From Hymenobacter psychrotolerans DSM 18569 (GTDB lineage: Bacteria; Bacteroidota; Bacteroidia; Cytophagales; Hymenobacteraceae), in contig NZ_FRAS01000004.1 of NCBI RefSeq assembly GCF_900142395.1, positions 150,097 to 214,096 of the forward strand: a stretch of DNA of 64,000 bases, read 5' to 3'. Below the pieces are notes generated by a model. The model had not been told where the DNA came from, did no database searches, and saw only the letters and a list, made by a program, of their open reading frames with translations. Below are positions 61,101 through 64,000 of the stretch, piece by piece (the stretch's first letter is position 1; each line of letters opens with the position of its first letter). Made by a program: the position numbers and the translations under genes.

Positions 61101-61897
61101 ACGCCGGCGGCTGGCGCGCGGCAGCGGCCCGTTTCTCGGCCATCAGCAGCGTCACGCTGGATAGCCGCACCATCGACAACAGCCTTTCGGCCCGCCTGAA
61201 CCCGTTTGCGTTTCAGACCGAGGACTCGCTGCTGCTGAGCCTGAACAAGCTGCTGCGCAATACGGTGTACTTCAACCGCTCTAACCCCATCTTCGGGGCC
61301 GAGTTGACCGTGCAGCAGACCCAGCAGAAAGTACTGCTCACGCAGGGCTCCGATATCCGCAACCTGGCCGCGCAGAGCCTGCTGCTGCGCCGTACGCTGG
61401 CGCAATCCTTCACAGGGCGCCTCACCACCTCGCGCAGCATCCGCCAGAACAATTCCAACTACCTTGAAAACCGCAACTACCGGGTGCTGGTGTATGAGGT
61501 GGCCCCCGAAATCAGCTACCAGCCCAGCGGCACGCTCCGCTTCACGGGCACCTACCTGCGCACCGACAAAAACAACGTGACGCCCATCAACGCCGAAAAC
61601 GAGGCCCGCGGCGTGTTCGACGAGCTGGGGCTGGAAACGCGCATCAGCCAGGTCAGCAAGCGCACCATCACGGCCACCACGCGCTACGTGCGCATCGCCT
61701 TCGACGGCAACCAGGACTCGGTGGTGGGCCTGGAAATCCTGAATGCCTTGCGCCCCGGCTCCAACTTCACCTGGAACCTGAACGCCGAACAGCGCCTCAG
61801 CAACGGCCTCAACCTCAGCCTCAGCTACGACGGCCGCAAAGCCAACGGCCTGAACGTGGTGCACACCGGCCGCATGCAGGTGTCGGTGCTGTTTTAA
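58109..61897 (+). CDS. Large probable outer-membrane beta-barrel protein
   Basis: A 1262-residue exported protein. A signal peptide (1 to about 27, WAGAWAQ) precedes an Arg/Asp-rich region, then NKTGNLARGISFGNAQN and SSLNLQLEGRLTDNINLTAAISDQ, after which most of the sequence is amphipathic strands with alternating aromatic residues (for example LDYEYTSRAF, FRADYTYRRDQ). The end, LNLSLSYDGRKANGLN followed by MQVSVLF, has the terminal Phe expected for an outer-membrane barrel. A Pro/Gly/Ser/Thr-rich insertion lies at about residues 285-335. I do not recognise a named family. A 17-bp duplication includes the stop codon. Confidence 0.8.
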   Translation: MISSFPHRFLRFGLLLVCVLAWAGAWAQQRAETPPNTRRCVWVRLLPGRDTTDFALNDTLTVVPSSVSTQGRAVSYDSRTDRYRLVQPGRRLPSPEPGQPDIAVPGLDSVLVCYRVLPLRLAAPVFRRPRRLLDSTDFPRRRFGQEDFAVKEQILSTPGINKTGNLARGISFGNAQNVFVNSSLNLQLEGRLTDNINLTAAISDQSVPFQPEGNTQQLQEFDRIYITLTSPRWNLTAGDVVLRNKPDYFLRFYKNVQGAALEVNLGQTPGGLSGFTTPQLTPLPSYPGVNPGTYTTTTITNGGQPPTQSTAPGSVAPPAASGSPFPPGTSGTISPEEKGRFGPLRSSTTVAGGVAKGKFASIDVAPIENVQGPYRLRGPNGEQFIIVLANSERVYLDGRLLTRGFDNDYVIDYNQAEVTFSPQHLITRNSRIKIDFEYSDFNYARSLYHLSHYQQVGRLAVHGNFYREADNPDNSPNLLLDSLDRVALRDLPGNVAQAATPGGQRVQYTRNQVLYNRETRTVNGLPVDVFTYPPDSTRDVFNVRFTDVGAGKGDYNLSTTYPSANGRVYEYIEPLNGVQRGRYAPIRLLPAPLQKQIVSAGASFQVDSTTSVFVDLAVSDLDLNRFSPSSDKGRAMRVGYVVQDRRLPGLGLLKDYRFRSALDYEYTSRAFAPVDRFRDIEFDRNWSTTSTVQGNATRREAHADNILNFAVGAAKDENNAVNYRLSRRFRSGEVSGLQHWLDAARQIGDVQLRGSLFLLNSKAGSKESRWARGEAAARYVAGPVVPGYAYRFDKNRVALPSGDSLTSANYFDEHNVFFQSQDSARTRFRADYTYRRDQTPNPEQTEIQRRSTAQTWQGTLATRLGNSQDLAVLATYRDLAARDSARQRTVLTKLDWNASFLQNQIRSELSYSVATGRELKRDYSFITVANGQGTHYYGGDAPPFNGIQDRDEFLEAPTADAVYRTHIKVYLPTDDYLIAYSNRFSYRLTTNAPRTWRDAGGWRAAAARFSAISSVTLDSRTIDNSLSARLNPFAFQTEDSLLLSLNKLLRNTVYFNRSNPIFGAELTVQQTQQKVLLTQGSDIRNLAAQSLLLRRTLAQSFTGRLTTSRSIRQNNSNYLENRNYRVLVYEVAPEISYQPSGTLRFTGTYLRTDKNNVTPINAENEARGVFDELGLETRISQVSKRTITATTRYVRIAFDGNQDSVVGLEILNALRPGSNFTWNLNAEQRLSNGLNLSLSYDGRKANGLNVVHTGRMQVSVLF

Positions 61898-61915
61898 GGT
61901 CGGTGCTGTTTTAAG
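61882..61915. repeat. 17-bp tandem duplication across a stop codon
   Basis: GTCGGTGCTGTTTTAAG occurs twice in a row (61882-61898 and 61899-61915). The first copy carries the last codons and TAA of the large outer-membrane protein gene. The second copy gives a spare stop in a shifted position. Confidence 0.9.
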
Positions 61916-62023
61916 GCAGGCAGCGGCGTAACATATAGAGGAATTTCTATGTCACGAGACCGGGCAGTTTGTCCTGGATATGCTCCGGCCGGTTTCGGAC
62001 CTTTGCTGCTCACCAATATCCGT

Positions 62024-63214
62024 ATGAAACGAATACTTACTACGTTATCTATTGGTCTGATGGGGCTGCTTGCCGCGTGCGAGCGGCCAGAAGCCATTGT
62101 CCCACAAACCGCGCAGCCTGCCGTGGTAGCAGGGCAGAATGCCAGAGTCTGGTTTGAAAACACCGGCCGGTTCGGCAAAAGTGTCCGTGACGCCGATGTC
62201 ACACCGGCCGGCCCCGAAAACACCAGCCAGCCGGTGCTGCAGCTGCAATGGGCCGCCGCCGTTACGCTGCAGGCCGGGCCGCAGGAGCACACGCTGGTTC
62301 CGATTGTCGACAATCGGGAGATGTTCGAGAATCAGGACGTGGCCTACCGCTACCTGGTGATTGCCACCACCAGTGGGCAGCAGCCCACGGCTTCCATTCT
62401 GGAAATCATAGCCCAAAACCGCCGCTATTCGGAGGCCGAAGCCCCGGCGTTGGCGCACGCCCTGTATCAGCGTCTGCAAACCGGAGCCGGCCCACTGGAT
62501 GGCGCCTTTACGGGCTACGCCTTTCTCTACGACCGCACCTATGCATACCGGCAAGGCCTCAGCGCCACGGCGGGCGCAGTAGTAGCCGGGGCCACGCGCC
62601 TGCAGGCCCGGCGGCTGGGCGGCCCCGATACGGAATCGTGCACGGACTGGTACGTGCGCGTGAACGGGGCCTGGGCCTACTACACGACCACCTGCACCAA
62701 CTCGGTGTACATTGACCCCGACATCGGCCAGCCTATTTTTCCGGGTCCGAGCGGCTGGGGCGGCCCCACCGACCACCCCGACCTGGGCAGTGGGAATGGC
62801 TCGGGTGGTACGAATGATGACGGATTCGATCCTAATGATTCAAATTCCTACGATGCGACGGATGATGCCATGGTAACTCTGGATGGGCCAACTTTAGGAG
62901 ACTATGGAGCTGTTATTCGTACACGATATGATGCTGCGTCGACATTAGAACTTAAAATTGAGATTGATACAAGAACCCACGATGTAAAAAAAATGGTCTT
63001 AACAATGGCCGGCTTAATGGGGCCTACCACACTGTCTCAGACTGGGGATGGTAATTTCTTAAGATACGATTCGTCAACTAACAGGTATTATTTCTCGGTA
63101 ACATTTGTTGTAACAGGAACGGGTAATACTATGTATAATGGAAGTAATCAGTTTTTGAGTGGATGGATTGATCTGGATAATGATACAGCACGCACGCGAC
63201 TTTACCGTCCATAA
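62024..63214 (+). CDS. Lipoprotein with a compositionally distinct C-terminal third
   Basis: A 396-residue lipoprotein; the signal ends in LMGLLAAC (lipobox, Cys20). Residues about 21-245 are a GC-rich-encoded extracellular domain with CTDWYVRVNGAWAYYTTTC (two cysteines). A flexible linker rich in Gly, Asn, Asp and Ser (about 250-285) follows. The last 115 residues are a beta-rich domain (LELKIEIDTRTHDVKKMVLT, YYFSVTFVVTGTG) encoded by AT-rich DNA: 62941-63000 has 18 G+C of 60, against 39 of 60 in 62461-62520. This suggests a C-terminal domain gained separately. ATG 62024 gives the signal peptide. The family is not recognised. Confidence 0.72.
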   Translation: MKRILTTLSIGLMGLLAACERPEAIVPQTAQPAVVAGQNARVWFENTGRFGKSVRDADVTPAGPENTSQPVLQLQWAAAVTLQAGPQEHTLVPIVDNREMFENQDVAYRYLVIATTSGQQPTASILEIIAQNRRYSEAEAPALAHALYQRLQTGAGPLDGAFTGYAFLYDRTYAYRQGLSATAGAVVAGATRLQARRLGGPDTESCTDWYVRVNGAWAYYTTTCTNSVYIDPDIGQPIFPGPSGWGGPTDHPDLGSGNGSGGTNDDGFDPNDSNSYDATDDAMVTLDGPTLGDYGAVIRTRYDAASTLELKIEIDTRTHDVKKMVLTMAGLMGPTTLSQTGDGNFLRYDSSTNRYYFSVTFVVTGTGNTMYNGSNQFLSGWIDLDNDTARTRLYRP

Positions 63215-63678
63215 GTTAAAGTTGACTTCCTGCCTACAAGAACAAATAGCATCACGTAGTAAGGGGGTAATGTAACTAGTTCTCACTTAAAACGAATTTA
63301 CTCATGCCTGCTTTGTCTCTACTTCTCTACTCATTGAGTTCTTGGTTATTTGTTTTATTCAAGTTTGCGTTTATTGTGGTCGTATTTCTAATGTTTTTTT
63401 TAGTTTTTCGTTTGCTTATACGTAAAAACTTTACAGACAATAAATAATGTAAGACTTTTCTAAACAGTGTGTTCATTAGAATAGACGTAGAGGCGCAACT
63501 TTATGTGTCTCTACGTTGCTGATTCTGATAATTTTAGAGGCCAATATTCAGCGAATTACTCAAGTCAGAAGCTGATGCGAGTAAACTAAATGCTTTTCTT
63601 TATACTGTTGTGCTGTCTCATCCTTAATTTAAAACAATATGCTGAAAAATTCTTAGAAAATTTATTTTCGCTTAACTA
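63215..63678. other. AT-rich intergenic island
   Basis: The 464 bases after the lipoprotein gene are strongly AT-rich and continue the composition of its 3' part. Apart from the 47-codon frame listed next, I see no gene. A weak inverted repeat lies near 63483-63520 (ACGTAGAGGCGCAACTT with GTGTCTCTACGT), which could act as a terminator-like hairpin. Confidence 0.55.
63304..63447 (+). CDS. Possible 47-residue single-helix membrane peptide
   Basis: An ATG-to-TAA frame of 47 residues. It reads as a short polar/hydrophobic start (MPALSLLLYS), one very hydrophobic stretch of Phe, Val, Leu (about 13-38) and a basic end (RLLIRKNFTDNK), as in small inner-membrane peptides or holin/toxin-like peptides. 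AT-rich DNA yields Phe/Leu-rich frames by chance, and no ribosome-binding site is visible, so it may not be real. Confidence 0.3.
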   Translation: MPALSLLLYSLSSWLFVLFKFAFIVVVFLMFFLVFRLLIRKNFTDNK

Positions 63679-64000
63679 ACCCAAGTTGCGGTCTATGCGC
63701 CTAGTTGAGCGAGGGTGTGGGTGAAGATGAACAGCAGCAGTTTGAGGGCGAATCCCTGCGCTGTCACGGCATGAATAGACTTGGGGAACTGCTCGGTAAT
63801 CTGGCTGATGGTCGTTTCGATGCCTTTGCGAAAGTGCTGAATCAGAAAGTTTTGCCACGGCTCATGGGCTCGTTTGCTGTTCTTGCGACGGTCTACCGTT
63901 AGCGCCACCTGCTCGGCTTCGAACCAGGCCTCTTCCAGCGCGTAGTCGGTGTAGGCGGCATCGGCATACAAGACGCTGCCTTCCGGCACTTGCGGATCCA
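63679..64000. mobile_element. Insertion sequence, one end, cut by window edge
   Basis: A transposase gene enters from the right edge on the minus strand. ACCCAAGTTGCGG at 63679-63691, just outside its stop codon, is a plausible terminal inverted repeat end: it begins with ACCC, as IS982-type ends do, and base composition changes sharply from the AT-rich island to GC-rich DNA here. The other end and any target duplication are outside the window. Confidence 0.6.
63693..64000 (-). CDS. DDE transposase, C-terminal part, IS982-like
   Basis: The visible 102 residues are open to the right edge (no start inside the window; the GTG at 63989 is merely the first start-like codon). VLYADAAYTDY carries an Asp of the DDE triad, and FRKGIETTISQITEQFP carries the Glu with the usual helix. 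RRKNSKRAHEPWQ and the end GFALKLLLFIFTHTLAQL fit IS982 family C-termini; IS5-type is the alternative. No frameshift is visible in this part, so the element could be active. Confidence 0.75.
   Translation of the reverse strand, partial: DPQVPEGSVLYADAAYTDYALEEAWFEAEQVALTVDRRKNSKRAHEPWQNFLIQHFRKGIETTISQITEQFPKSIHAVTAQGFALKLLLFIFTHTLAQLGA

Noticed and set aside
60062..61864. 600-codon minus-strand frame opposite the large outer-membrane protein gene
   Set aside because: Antisense shadow of a GC-rich gene; composition of Val/Ala/Gly/His/Gln is typical of such shadows.

Overview
The window looks like a chromosomal segment of a GC-rich member of the Bacteroidota, most likely Hymenobacter or a close relative in the Cytophagales. 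The reasons are promoters of the Bacteroidota type (TTTG, about 19 bases, TAnnTTTG), a complete alternative complex III (act) operon joined to an aa3-type oxidase, a GSCFA-domain protein, a long QueA, intrinsic terminators at most convergent gene ends, and almost no Shine-Dalgarno sequences. The genus is my inference; no rRNA is present to test it. I saw no tRNA, rRNA or CRISPR array.

Layout. 1-2308 (minus): a cut-off membrane protein, gatC, plsC and a Nudix hydrolase. 2309-3070: a candidate structured small RNA and a small acidic protein. 3071-3646: rnhB. 3707-6140 (minus): a CZB zinc-binding protein, a CHASE3 histidine kinase and a CheY/Rcp1-like regulator in one operon. 6320-9457: gcvT, comB, a MazG-like pyrophosphohydrolase and dtd, separated by palindromic and short tandem repeat elements. 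9489-15086: a GT-C-like membrane protein, an SGNH lipoprotein, a FadL-type porin and mltG. 15204-20117: the glyoxylate shunt (aceB, aceA) with a divergent ScfR/RamB-like regulator. 20118-32128: a 21-bp repeat array, rnd, an M14 peptidase, queA, an exported methyltransferase, two lipoproteins with paired membrane helices, and priA. 32360-36072: a GSCFA protein with a very long disordered basic tail, then rpsF-rpsR-rplI.

36471-54198 (plus) is one respiratory locus: actABCDEF (quinol to cytochrome c), coxB-coxA, ctaA and ctaB (heme A synthesis), two subunit III genes, a subunit IV gene, a SCO copper chaperone, a DUF420 CtaM-like protein, a small CxxC membrane protein and a DUF983 protein, closed by a terminator. 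Electron entry, oxygen reduction, cofactor synthesis and assembly are thus encoded together.

54281-63214: a very large NtrY-like histidine kinase, a 1262-residue probable outer-membrane protein and a lipoprotein whose last third has a different base composition. 63215-64000: an AT-rich island with a possible 47-residue membrane peptide and the 3' end of an insertion sequence cut by the window edge.

No clearly new defence or biosynthetic system is visible. The most interesting leads are a predicted operator overlapping the aceB promoter, a family of mirrored intergenic repeats that run into coding sequence ends, the candidate small RNA, promoter boxes placed so close to start codons that leaderless mRNAs are implied, the CZB/kinase/regulator operon and the tailed GSCFA protein.
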